Shown here one piece after another: positions 46,141 to 57,443 of a stretch of DNA of 64,000 nt (the stretch's first letter is position 1; each line of letters begins with the position of its first letter). A program made the position numbers and the translations under genes. A model generated the notes under the pieces. The model was given only the letters and a program-made list of their open reading frames with translations, did not search any database and was not told the origin of the DNA. Where the stretch lies: the NCBI RefSeq assembly GCF_963678635.1, contig NC_087066.1, positions 16,167,949 through 16,231,948 on the forward strand. The letters are read 5' to 3'. The DNA is from Symsagittifera roscoffensis. Its lineage: Eukaryota; Xenacoelomorpha; Acoela; Convolutidae.

Positions 46141-47036
46141 GATTCGTGTGCCATTCTGCCAGATTGGCACAGCGCAACCTTCCGGCGGGACAGAAAAAGA
46201 CGACTAAAGGCCTTAGTATCAAAAAAGTGCTGCGAAGGATGGTCGAAATATTCCGGAAATTTAAATTTTTAAAATTTCGATTGACGGCGGGCAAGTATTT
46301 CTCAGAAATACAAAAAGACGGCCATTTTGACGAAAAGGAACGAAAAAACAGAACAACGACAAATATAGAGAAAAACGAGAAAAACGAAGCCTCTTATCGT
46401 GGCAATCACACATGATGAGACCGATAGCAGAGAGAAACAGTGAGAAAGGAGGCTTCAGTGGGGAAGGAATATTCCGCGGAGCCCTCCCGTGCCACAAATT
46501 GGGAGAGATAACAACGTTAACTCGAGAAGAACACGGGAGCGGAGGCTTGGCCCTCCAGAGACTGTTATATGTTGAAGGACTGCAGTAAACTAACTTTTAG
46601 CTACTCTGATGCCATAGAACTTTGAATTAACACCGGTGTAACTTGATATTTTAGAGCATGAGTAGCTAGAAAAAGGAAAGGGTCAATCCATCTCCAATGG
46701 ATTTAATATAGAACTGTCACACAAAAACATAATGAAATAGGGTGTTCGAGCCGTGTTTTTAATAGCAATCACGTGGTCTGAGGATCCGAGACTCAGCTAT
46801 GTGATTGTGTTCGCATGCAAACGAAAGCTGATCAAAAGTCGTTTGACTGATGGCCTAAAAATAGTAACTTTTTACTTAGCCCTAAACAGACCAGAAAATC
46901 AACTGGCAAGGTCGAGACGGTGAAAAACGAGTAAGATTAAGGTAACTGACGCCTGCCAGTCGTTAATAGGTACTTTTTCTACGCTACGTCGCTGTGTAGT
47001 ATTTGGGCGATTGTTACATCGCTTTATAAGACAGAA
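46141..47036. other. GC-richer insert inside satellite
   Basis: About 900 bases with clearly different composition split the satellite. The left end contains the inverted pair TGTGCCA...TGGCACA (46148-46172), and 46146-46190 resembles 8973-9020. The satellite block just left (45850-46000) and just right (47040-47200) of the insert are near copies. Open frames occur on both strands without a recognisable domain. It may be a mobile element or a captured fragment. Confidence 0.45.
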
Positions 47037-47039
47037 TGA

Positions 47040-47720
47040 GTTATTTCAAATATTACTTGCTTGAGTAGCTTGCATAGAAAAATTATAACTTTTCGCAAAA
47101 CGGTTTGGTCTAGAAAGCAACTTGAAATTTATCAAGTCTTGTAATTTTTTAGCATGAGTTTGAACACATTTTGATTTTCTCATGGTTCAATTTGCTCTCG
47201 AACAAATTGAAATCGCCTTATAGCTCACCCAAAGTTTTTTTTGCGAACCATTTCGCTGTGTGAAAGAACTTGAAACATTTCAAAGTTTTATTGCTTGAAT
47301 AGCTTACATAGGAAATAGTTATGGTTTTGCAAAACGGTTCGGTAAAAAATATTAATTTTTTCATAAGTTCAAAGTTTCAAGAGCTTGGTATACCAAAACT
47401 TGAAGTTTTTGCGGATTGATTCGCGCTTTGATTAAACTTGAACTTTTTCAATGTTTTATAGCTGGACTACTCTAACTAGAAAACTTGTTTAAAACATTTT
47501 TTTTACTCTTCACGAACCAATGCGCTCCATGGTATTCAATCTATAAGACTTTGAATTGTTTCAAATTATATCATGGAGCGAATCGTTTCGCGAGAAAATA
47601 AAGTTTTTTTTTGAGCAAGTGTTTCTAGTTAAAGTAATCCAGCTAGAAAATTTTGGAAAGTTTCAAGTTAACTCATAGCGCGAATCGGCCCGCAGGAAAA
47701 TCACGTTTTGTTTCAAGAAA
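47040..47720. repeat. Degenerate ~85-bp satellite, tract 3
   Basis: The unit continues in plus orientation to about 47530 and then appears inverted (CATGGAGCGAATCGTTTCGC) up to about 47720. Confidence 0.7.
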
Positions 47721-48286
47721 ATCAGCGGTGCGCAAGAAAATTAGCCTGCGCTCAAAGGAAACCAGCCAATTAAGATATCTGTCAGTTAACTTGCCTTAAT
47801 TTACCATGTTATTTCTTTTGTTCTCCATGTTATTTTTTTTGTTCTCTTCTTCAACTAAATCTCAAATACTGAAGAGACCAAATGAGAAGCAAAACTTATT
47901 TACGCTATTTCTATTAACCAATAAGACCAAAAATGGAGCAAACAAGCGTTCATTTCTCGTCAATGCGCTTTGTTAAAAACATTAGAAGCTCTCCAGTAAA
48001 AAAAAATGCAAACTTCAAAAGCACATGCTGATCGGCAAACATGGTAATCGTTACGACCTTGGACATTGAGCAGAAACTCACAAAGAAGTATTGAACCTGC
48101 TCTTACTTTAATAGCTTTCTGGAGGTTGAAAAGTTTAAAGCTAAGTTTAAGAAATGTATTTCATGTTATAATAACAAGTTTGCTGTTTCTGTTAATGTCA
48201 ATTCAATCACAATTAGGTAAATTTCATCAGTTCAAAGTTCAGTTTAAAATCAAATTAAAACAAAACAATCTACTGTTATATTTAAA
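47720..48286. other. Upstream region of copy D, promoter not resolved
   Basis: AT-rich flank of the family member starting at 48287. No convincing core promoter motif can be assigned. Confidence 0.35.
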
Positions 48287-48518
48287 ATGAGAAGTATGTT
48301 TTCGATCATTTTTATATTTGTTCAGTTTTTATGTTCGATTATAGAATTTGGGAAAACTGAGGACATCGTTGTTAACTCCGTCGTTACGGCCCCAGTTTGG
48401 TCTTCATTGATGTTCATTATTCCCTTGGATTTACCTCATCACCGCTTCTCTGAAATTACTTTTTGTAAAATTTACAGCATATATTTTTGCTTATTAGCAT
48501 TTGTTACTCAAAATGACG
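48287..48518 (+). CDS. Exon 1 of lectin-like family, copy D
   Basis: The ATG at 48287 starts MRSMFSIIFIFVQFLCSIIE, a clear signal peptide. It continues FGKTEDIVVNSVVTAPVW, SSLMFIIPLDLPHHRF, and FCKIYSIYFCLLAFVTQNDG with the C-x7-C pair. The donor AATGACG|GTAAGG at 48518/48519 is strong and in phase 1. Residues after the donor (KALLGTTLL) are not conserved. Exons 2 and 3 are at 51973 and 52388 on the same strand, so the first intron would be about 3.4 kb and filled with repeats. This is the most complete gene of the family in the window. Expected product: a secreted protein of roughly 270 residues with a lectin-like C-terminus (inference). Confidence 0.7.
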
Positions 48519-48539
48519 GTAAGGCTCTTTTGGGTACAA

Positions 48540-49585
48540 CGCTACTATAGCGAACCGACAAAAGAGCAGACAAACGGAATCATATAAAATATATAGCCCA
48601 GAGAAAACACAAAAAAGTTAATATTTGATTGAAATTGAAACCAAAATGACAAAAATTCGGATTTTTTGTTCGTTTTATTTAATTTAAGCGCATCAAACTT
48701 AATCATTTGATACCATTCAATCAACACATTTGAATTGAATAACAAACTATATCCCACATATTTAAGAGAAAAAGATAATTAAAAATTGCCTTAGAACGTT
48801 TCCAAGGCGACTTTGAACTTTCGCCTTAAAACCTAGAACTCTTCTTATAAGTATCTCACTATATCTGATCTAGGTATCTTACAAGATTTGTAATTTTTTT
48901 ACCAGTTTAAAAATTTTACGCTGTCGTAGAGTACAATAACGGAAGCTCGTAGGCCAAACGAGTAAATTCGCTACATGAGTTTCCAGAAAAACCCAATAAC
49001 TGTGTTGAGTTAGTTTTTTGCTGATAACTAGGAACGTTTTCGATATATAACTGAAACCAATATACAACATGTTAACAGCTATCTGACATAATTGTTTTGT
49101 TCGAAATGCATATATTATAATCACAATCAAAAGATTTTATGTGCATAAATATGAAGAAAAAAAACGAAAAATTTCCAAAAATGATTTTTATCTGTTATTA
49201 CGGTATAAAAACACGTAGGAAACGTTTTTGGAGAATTTTTGAATTTTGAGAAAAGTTGCTAACTTAGAACTTTCTTACAAGAAAGTTGTAAAATAGCGAA
49301 AAGTTGCTACATATCTTATAAGAAGCTCCAAGATAGGGGAGTTTTTGTAGGATGATTAACCCGCGGCTATACAACACGATAGTAGCGAAACGAAACAGGA
49401 TGAGACAAAGGGAATCTTAGCCAGAGAAAAAAACCAATATTTGATTAAAATTGAAACCAAAATGACAAAAATTTCAGATTTTCTATCGATTTTTTTTAAA
49501 TTTGAACTCATCAAACTTAAGCTTTTTGATAACATTTCAACTGACACATTTGAATAGGATAACAAACAATGTCCCCATATATAAT
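48540..49585 (+). repeat. ~235-bp direct duplication inside intron 1 of copy D
   Basis: 48540-48775 and 49350-49585 are diverged direct copies. Shared in order are TATTTGATT-AAATTGAAACC, AAAATGACAAAAATT, CATCAAACTTAA and CACATTTGAAT-G-ATAAC. The spacer shows no feature. Confidence 0.7.
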
Positions 49586-50219
49586 CACAAAAACAAAAGT
49601 TGCTCTCAGCTAGGTTTTTAATATTTCTTAATTACACTTGCGAAAGCAAGTGTTTTAATCGGAAACTAAAATTTTCCTTCCATAAACAACTTTTCTTTCA
49701 AGTTTTTAACTTGTCTTAGTGAAGAATCTGAACAATTACCAAATTCCTGTACACTGGACCTAAGAGGTTACACCTTGCTTTTGAACTCTAAGCAAGAATC
49801 AAGGTAGCTCAAAGTGGTGTTCCTTGTAGTTTCAAAGTATTTTAAACTCTATAAAAATTTTATAAAATCTTTTTTTTTCTCTTCAAGTTGTATCAGCTCG
49901 AAAATTGTCGGCTTGGATTCCGTTTCGTAATTTTTTCAGTGGCTAACCTAAACTTCAAATTTTGAGCTTGGATTCTTTGCCTAGAATTCCTGTTGGCTAA
50001 AAACAGGATTATGATATTGTATGTAATTTTTTTTTAATTTTCTTGAGACGCTATAGAAAGTTTTTTCAATTTTTGCAAAAATTTTAGTTTTTATAGAAAA
50101 TTAATCAAATAATTTACAAAAAATAGATATCAATGGAAATACGCCTACTCCCCGGCGTGCCTACTTCCCTAGTCTCTTTTTCTTTCTGCCTCTGTCTTCG
50201 AAAAATCTGTGTGGGAAAA

Positions 50220-51640
50220 AAATTGAACAATACATGTGAAAAAGAATTTTTTTTTGCTGAAAAACTACCCTCACAAATTTGAGAATTTAGTTTAAATCAG
50301 TAGAAAGGATTTGGAAAACAACCCTGCATGAATGTCTTTGTACAAACATTTTCGCACAAAAATTATGGCCCTCGGAAATGTCAAAGTTGGATTTTTAAAC
50401 GTGTTTCGATTTTTTTTAAAATAAAATATCCTTCAAAATCTGAGATTATAAATTCAACGGAGATAAAAAGTAGTGGAAACCAGCCATGTAAATGCGACTA
50501 CTCACAAATTTTTCACACATAAAATTTTTGCCCTCGGAAAAATCACGTTTTTGAGTTATGTCCTTGTGGCTATACTCATACAGTAATTTCAGATAAGGTA
50601 CACCGTCTGTTCGTCACGCTATCTTATTTTCGGCCGGATAGATTCGTGCAACTTTTTAGTCTAATACCAATCTTAATCTTACTCTTATATCTCCTGGTCT
50701 CAATAGATCTAGTGTATACTGGTTTATGCGAGTCAGTTTGTCGAAGGGAGAACAAGTGTATTCTAAGTTTAATTCAAATTGCTCTGGTACTGAAACAACG
50801 AGTCGTTTCAGCTTTTTCAAATAAGTGTGTTTGTTAGGGATGGAATATGATTGGTTTAGTTAGGAATATTTTATAGAAATAGAGTATTATAACAATTATA
50901 AGTTCTAGTTTAGAACTGGTTCCATTTTAATTTTTTGACCGTTTTCGTAAATTTTTTGACATTTCTCGAAAATAACTCCCTATGTCTGATAATTTGCGTT
51001 AAAAAAAAACCCGGGATGTTCCTGACGCGAATAGGACCAATGTTTGTGACACATAAAGTTATGGCCCACGTAAAAATCTAAAATTTGGTTTCTTTGGCCG
51101 TTTTTTGAATTTTCTCGAGAACTAATCTCCCAAATCTGAGTTTTTGGTTCAAGCAAAATCACAGATTGCGTGAATCTCTTCTGTGTAAACTGCTACGCCC
51201 AAAGTTTTTCAAAAAGCTATGAAGTTTTGGAATTTCAAAATTTTGATTTATTGAATTTTCTCGATAACTATCTTGTTTTATCTTATATCATAGTTTTAAC
51301 AGGTTGTTGAAAACCTTTCTTTATAATTAGTTAGTCCAAGTTTTTTTAGAAAAAAGTTATGACATTCAAACAAGCCAAATTTCGAAATTTTGATAATTGC
51401 ACAGAAACTTTTTGACTCTACTCAAAAATTACCGTGCCACTTCTCAGGTTAAGTGTTTAATCGAGAAAACTGACTTTGGGAATCTTCTCTACTATAATTT
51501 ACAGAAAAAAATGATGGGTTTCGGAGAGGGAAATTTTTGAAGTTTTGACGGTTTTAGACTCCTTTTGAACTCTCCTCAAAACTATCCCATCAAATTTGAG
51601 ATTTAAAATTCAAACAAAAGATTCGGCTATGGAAACTTGT
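50220..51640 (+). repeat. Degenerate ~150-bp satellite in intron 1 of copy D
   Basis: TTTCTCGA-AACTA followed by a TCCC-AAATCTGAG-type block recurs near 50964, 51112, 51256, 51420 and 51572, with steps of 144-164 bases. AAAGTTATGGCCC-type blocks recur in between and extend left to about 50350. Heavily diverged. Confidence 0.6.
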
Positions 51641-51972
51641 CCTAAAATTTCACTCCCGCTTGTTTTAGTAGAGAAACAACAGAGATTTTGGGCAGACTCC
51701 AAACTTTAAAACTACGAATTTTTTTCCGCATCAGTACAACAAACTCCAAAAATATCAAACTAGTACCTCCAGTTTTAGCTCGGCCTCTAGTTGTTTTTTT
51801 TTCTAGACATAGGAAATTTTTGGTTGAACTATTTTCTTTCAAGTTTTTCGTTTTGCACATATTTTTTATGTTTACGTTTTTATCGTGAGTAGTGCAAAGC
51901 TTCGTAAAATTACACTGTGTTAGGTAAAAGTTTAGCTTTTGAATTTGTCTGCTTTTATCAAAACTAACGCAA

Positions 51973-52182
51973 AATGAAGAGTTTGGACAAAACCCGGTAT
52001 TCACTGTAGTAAACTCTGAACCGGTTGAAAATGTTCGATGGTTAAAGGAATTCGCTCGAAGCGAAAGTGAGAAGATGTTCAGACCAGTATACGAAATGCA
52101 TAACTTTTATATCGCAAGAGACGGGTGTTGTCAAGGAAAATACAGAGTGCACTATGTCGAAACTTTGACGAGTCGAATTTAA
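51973..52182 (+). CDS. Exon 2 of lectin-like family, copy D
   Basis: Open segment NEEFGQNPVFTVVNSEPVEN, then VRWLKEFA, RPVYEMHNFYIA, DGCCQGKYRVHYVETL, ending at TAA (52180-52182). It differs from copy A at only a few residues. Homology to copy B begins two codons earlier (QN). No clean acceptor AG lies at the homologous position, so the exact 5' border is unresolved, and no GT donor is evident before the stop. Splicing of this exon therefore needs transcript data. Confidence 0.6.
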   Translation, partial: NEEFGQNPVFTVVNSEPVENVRWLKEFARSESEKMFRPVYEMHNFYIARDGCCQGKYRVHYVETLTSRI

Positions 52183-52387
52183 AAATGATAATTTTTTTTC
52201 TATCAAAATAATTTTTAGCAGAAGATGCTTTGTATAAAATTTTAACAAAATTGAATGTTTTTTGATGATTGGTTTATAGGGCATAACTTTAAATAGACTA
52301 TTCAGGGTTTATTACACATTTTAACAAACACCACAAAGTCTGATCGTTTATTTTTAGACGACATTTTGCCCATGTATTGTTAACAAG

Positions 52388-52770
52388 GCCAATACTTTTA
52401 CTACTTCAATTACGGCTACAGAGACGCTTTGCTCACTCCCAGGGAATACCTGAAAAAACTAACTGATTATTCCGAAGGAGACAAGCATCTGAACTTTATT
52501 ATGTCTTACTTCTCACCTGAGTGTAATACTAACGTTATAGCAAAAATCGGTTTTGGAACTGGGATCTTGAAACGCGTGAACGAATCCAATTGTGTTAATT
52601 TTTCGCAAACTGGAGCTCCTTATCAACTGAAAATTGGACAAAACTGGACTCCTAGAATTCCTTATGAGAATCCCGATCATTTTTTGACTTTTCGTTGGTT
52701 CAAACATAATGTCATGTGCCAAGAACAGTCTTGGATTTGCGAACATGAGAGCAGTGAAACTCAGAATTAG
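52388..52770 (+). CDS. Exon 3 of lectin-like family, copy D
   Basis: An in-frame TAA sits directly before CAAG|GC at 52387/52388, supporting the exon border. The 127-codon segment reads through RDALLTPREYLKKLTDYS, a GFGTGILKRVNESN stretch, NWTPRIPYENPDHFLTF and VMCQEQSWICEHESSETQN-stop. The final W-I-C-E with an upstream cysteine is the hallmark of the last strand of C-type lectin-like domains. The calcium-site motifs are missing. The terminal NWFNGA of copy A is lost through an earlier TAG. The frame is intact, so this copy could be functional. Confidence 0.65.
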
Positions 52771-53087
52771 TTCACTGGTGTGTGACAGATATTACATTCA
52801 CATCATTGAAACTTGACTTTTAATCAAAGGGTAATTGAGTATAAAATATGATTTCCTTTGTTGTTAACAGAGTGACGCTGGTTTTATGAACTAAATAATT
52901 GAATGCAAAACAGACAATTATTAGTAGATAAGAAACGTAGAAGATAAAGTTTTTGATCTGACTTTCACAAAATGCTCATTTTGCTTGATTGTCTTCAGAT
53001 CAATTTCAACGTCAAAATATATCATAATATTACACTTGCATTTTTTTGTAAAATTAGGGGGATTTTTGAAGTGTTTTTAAAGATGCT

Positions 53088-54643
53088 CATTTTCTTACAA
53101 AATTTGCTTTGTTTCTCTGCCAATAATTAAAAAACTGTTAAACATGAAAAAAATTTCAGAATTCTTCTTTGCGAAGAATTGAAACAATGAAGCAAGCAAG
53201 CTGATTTTTATGATGTATTTCCTATTAGATTGACATTTGATTTTGCTTTTTGTGGACAAAAAAAATATACCTTTTTCATCAAATTCTTCTTGAAAAAAAA
53301 AACTAAGGCAGTCAAAAATTTCAGGGCTTCGTCCTGATACGATCGATGCTAATCGATTATGTTTCCTGATTATGCTCACCATCAGGCATCTGGGCATAAT
53401 CCGGGATTTTTACCTAATTTTTTAAACCTGCATCATTGATCCGATTTTAAATGATCAACGCCGTACATTTTTGTAAGAATAAATAAATTAACTGATAAAA
53501 CTCTCTACTGAATCTGGATATAAAATATGAACCCAGTCGCCAAAAACCGCAAATATTTTTCAAACATTAACGCCTACGATTACAGAAGAAGTGTGTCAAT
53601 TCTTGAATACAATTTCCTGCAACAAATTACAAAACCTGCTCCAAGATGATGTTGTACTTAATTTTAGTTGCGGATATAATCAGGTTTATATAATACTTAA
53701 GTAAGTACCAAAATCATCCTGGAGCTTGTCTTAAGATTTATTTGCAGGAAAACATATTCAAGAGTTAAAAGAATTCTTCTGTAAGAGTAACAGAATTCTT
53801 CTGATATTTGAAAATCAGTTAGAACTTCTGGCCGACTGGGTTTATATTATATATCCAGATTTGGCGGGGGCAGTTTGATTGCTTTTTTTTTGAATAACGT
53901 ACGGCACTGATCGTGTAAGCTTCATGTATTAAATCTTGATATTCATGCCCTTTGAAACAAAATTGACAACTTTTTCAGTTTTTTCCAAACAAAATGAAAT
54001 TTTTGCTGCTATAATCAGGCATAAATAAGATTTTTGGTTAAGGAAATCTAACAAGTGTTGTCAATTTTATTTCAAAGGGCCTGGATTTAAAGAGTTAAAA
54101 ATGCCTGATTGTACATTAGTTTGAGTTTTTAAGAAAATACTGCACGTCTGACTCAAATCAGGGGCTCTAAGTTTTCAGACTTAAAAAAGTCATTTTCTTA
54201 CAAAATTTGCTTTGTTTCTCTGCCAATAATTAAAAAACTGTTAAACATGAAAAAAATTTCAGAATTCTTCTTTGCGAAGAATGGAAACAATGAAGCAAGC
54301 AAGCTGTTTTTTATGATGTATTTCCTATTAGATTGACATTTGATTTTGCTTTTTGTGAACAAAAAAAATTATACCTTTTTCATCAAATTCTTCTTAAAAA
54401 AAAACTAAGGCAGTCAAAAATTTCAGGGCTTCGTCATGATACGATCGATGCTAAATGATTATGTTTCCTGATAATGCTCACCATCAGGCATCTGGTAAAT
54501 CTAACAAGTGTTGTCAATTTTATTTCAAAGGGCCTGGATTTAAAGAGTTAAAAATACCCGATTGTACATTAGTTTGAGTTTTTAAGAAAATACTGCACGT
54601 CTGACTCAAATCACGGGCTCTAAGTTTTCAGACTTAAAAAAGT
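53088..54643 (+). repeat. Tandem duplication with internal deletion
   Basis: 53088-53393 recurs at 54191-54495, and 54044-54190 recurs at 54497-54643. The simplest reading is a tandem copy of 53088-54190 whose second unit has lost the ~650 bases equivalent to 53394-54043, including both foldbacks. Confidence 0.8.
53453..53912. mobile_element. Foldback element, paralogue of 1473-1927
   Basis: GATCAACGCCGTAC at the left end and GTACGGCACTGATC at the right, with inverted inner blocks as in the left copy. Confidence 0.7.
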
Positions 54644-55899
54644 CTAAGCAAAAAAATTGACGACTTTTGATGAACAAAACAAGTAGTTTAAATTCCAGTA
54701 AAATCAAAAGCTTCTTAACCAGTTTGGCAAAAATCTGTTTACAAAACGAATCAGTTTAATTGAAGCTAATTACTCTACCTAGAATCAGCCGAAAGCATTC
54801 AACCTCACAATGCTGATCCTACTATCTGGGATTGTAAACCAGTTTTTTTATCGAAGAAAAACCAAATAGATGGCGAATGAAAAAATGAATTGATATGGTT
54901 TTTGAACGCTGAACTCCTTTTTTGAAACTTGTTTTAAAGCGAGGTCCCTTAATATGGCAAACAAACACGAGATTTTACTTTCACCAAATTTTGAACCTCA
55001 CTAGTCAGAGGCCTGAGTAATCGGTTTTTTCAAAATTCTTGAACTTATTCTCATTATGGTTACTGCTTATACTACATGAGACATCTGTCTAGAGTCACCA
55101 TAACCCCTGTGGAACAAAATGGAGACTTTTGGACGTAAAACGCCCAGCTGAGCACATGCGACCAAAACCACTGATCAATCGTAAGAAGGTCTTCAGTTTA
55201 ATAAACGCATAGTGCAATCCAAATTCAAAAAGTTTTTAATTGGTCTTTGTAACTTTACCTGCATATTGATAATCGGTTGAATAGTATCGAGGCTTTTGAA
55301 GCAAAAAAGCACAAACTCTCTCAAAACTGATTGTACACGGTTCATACCGTTGAAAATCCTAATTTTCGAAAGCTTTTTGGCTAAATGAAACAATGAAACA
55401 CGTAAATGACTTTATTAAAACACCACAATAAATTATTAGATTGCGGGAAAGCTATTATTATGAAAACTGAAACTCATTTTTCTAACAATCAACATTCGCC
55501 GCATCTGCAAATTTGTAACAAAAAGTTTAATTTTGAAATGGCGAGCTTTTTGAAATAATGACGATCATAATATCAAGTCTCGGACAAAAAACAGCTTTGA
55601 TGCGGTGTTTTTTTTATAAACCTGCGAATGAGTTGTTCCTTGGTATTTGATTTTAAGCACTTTTCCCGATCGCAAATGGCGAAGACGAAAGAATCGTCGA
55701 CTACATTATCAAATGATGTTAGATACGGTATTTCTGTAAATGCCACCTCCCGCTGTTCCGAACAAATAATTTTTTAGTAGAAAATGAGAAAAAAAAGACA
55801 AATTTTTTCCGAGCAATAACTCATAAGTGCATTTGATAAAAGATCAAGGAAAATTTTTTTTATGATAAATGTTTTACATTAGTTTTTAAACTGAAAAGA

Positions 55900-56690
55900 T
55901 ACAGCAAATTGAAGTTTTTTTTTAGTGTTCTATGACTAAGTAATCCTGGTACTGATATTATTTTTAATTTGTGAGCGTTTTCGAAAAATAAAGTTTTCTT
56001 TATGAAAATTTTTGATTTGGTTGAGGGGCGTGGGGCGCTGAAATTGATTCTTCAATCATCGTTTTTTCTTACATAGAACTTTGTAACAAAAAGTTTGATT
56101 TTTAAATGGTGAGATTTTTGAAATAACGACAATCATACAATCAAATCTCGGATAAAAACCAGTCGGACAAAACCAGTTTTTTTTTAAACCTGCGAGCGAG
56201 TGAGTTGCTCTTTTAAATTGAATTTATGGTACTGATGTTACCTTCAGTTTGGTATTGTTTAAAAAAAAACTGAAAACAATTTTTTTGGATTTTTTTGAGG
56301 GGTGCGTGGCTCAAATTGATGCTTTTTTAAATAACTGTTACTTAGAATTGGTGGTACTGATGTAGGCTTTACTTTGGGATCATTTTTTTCTACTTTAATT
56401 TTTAAAAATTTCTAGACCTTTTTGAGAAGTGGGGCAAAAAACGTTAATTTTTCAACGTTCTATAATTCAGAATGGATGGTACTGATGTTATCTTTAATTT
56501 TAGGTTTTTTTTGAAGTTTTGGATTTTTTTTGAAATTTGGGGACAAAAAACGATATAGTTTTTCAAAGTTCTATTACTTAGAATTGATGGTTTGATGGTA
56601 CTGATAATAACTTTAATTTGAGATCAATTTTTTAAGAAATCAAAATGTTTATTTTTTTCAAGTTTTTGATTTTTTTTGAGGGTTGGGGAC
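55900..56690 (+). repeat. Degenerate ~130-bp minisatellite, right copy
   Basis: ACTTAGAATTG-TGGTACTG-type anchors near 56220, 56340, 56460 and 56575, separated by T-rich and GGGGC-AAA blocks. Paralogue of 3780-4560. Confidence 0.7.
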
Positions 56691-56699
56691 CAAAATGGA

Positions 56700-57137
56700 C
56701 AGGCGCGGATCTAGGAATTTCTCGAGGGGGGAGGGCGGATTTTCAAAAAAACTTTGAAAATTTTGTCGACCTTTTTTGATTTTCTGAGCGCTCCCAAACC
56801 ACTATAAAGAACCTGTTTCGGCCAAAATTTCTGCGCCGCAGGCATAATTTTGAAAAACATGCCAAAAATAGCGAAAACAGGCCAAAAATAGCGAAAAACA
56901 GGCCAAAAATTTCAACCAAAAAATCGCGTTTTTTCGGCATTCGCTCCCCCCTCAAAATTAGTATAGAATGGCGCGCCGAAGGCGCCTTCAGAAAAATTTT
57001 AAGGTCAGTCAGCCAAAAATGGATATCTCAAAATAGTACAAAGGGGGGACCCTTTGGGTCGGCAGGGGGTCGACTCCCTGAGGGGGGAGGAGAAAGAGCG
57101 TCCGCCTCCCCGCCCCCCCCCCCTAAATCCGCTACTG
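56700..57137. mobile_element. hAT-like MITE with 8-bp TSD
   Basis: Left terminus CAGGCGCGGATCTAGG and inverted right terminus CAGTAGCGGATTTAGGG form the terminal inverted repeat. The exact 8-bp flanks AAAATGGA (56692-56699 and 57138-57145) are the target duplication. The paralogous position at 4529-4536 (AAAATCGA) is unoccupied. The 438-bp element is G/C-rich near its ends and has no transposase. The CAG-start repeat and 8-bp TSD fit the hAT superfamily (established knowledge). Confidence 0.85.
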
Positions 57138-57348
57138 AAAATGGACGTTTTTTTTTCAATGTACTATGATTTGATATTTCTGATGATACTCTTACTCTGT
57201 AATGTCACTGGGTAGTTATACAGGTTAAAAGTAATTTTAAAAAGATCTTTGATTCTTTTTGATAAAAATCACTCATCCTTATCAGATGACGAAATCATCA
57301 CCACGCGTCTCATTTTGATCACCAGAGGTTCATCGCACTATTATGATA

Positions 57349-57443
57349 CTACTCCTCTTCCTCGTCAACAACATTCACCTCACGTGCATCTTCTTCCTCG
57401 AAGAAATCTACGGTGTCTTCTCCTCTTTCCGTTGTTTCTTTCC
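57349..57443 (-). CDS. Putative acidic exon a
   Basis: After an acceptor-like CTTTATAG (57444-57451) the minus strand is open as KETTERGEDTVDFFEEED, AREVNVVDEEEE-stop. The strongly acidic composition is shared with the neighbouring open segments at 57738-57824 and 58152-58355. GAG|GTGAAT inside could be a donor. It may belong to the 3' part of one gene with the next two segments. No family is recognised. Confidence 0.3.

Larger units (their letters stand above)
51965..57170. repeat. Segmental duplication, right copy
   Basis: Collinear with 1-4560. It differs by a partial tandem duplication at 53088-54643, expansion in the minisatellite zone and insertion of a hAT-like MITE at 56700-57137. 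It extends left only to about 51965 within what can be compared. Confidence 0.85.

Noticed and set aside
50646-50837. 63-codon frame with hydrophobic start and several cysteines
   Set aside because: It has no ATG, no paralogue, and only a weak acceptor; it lies beside the degenerate intronic satellite.
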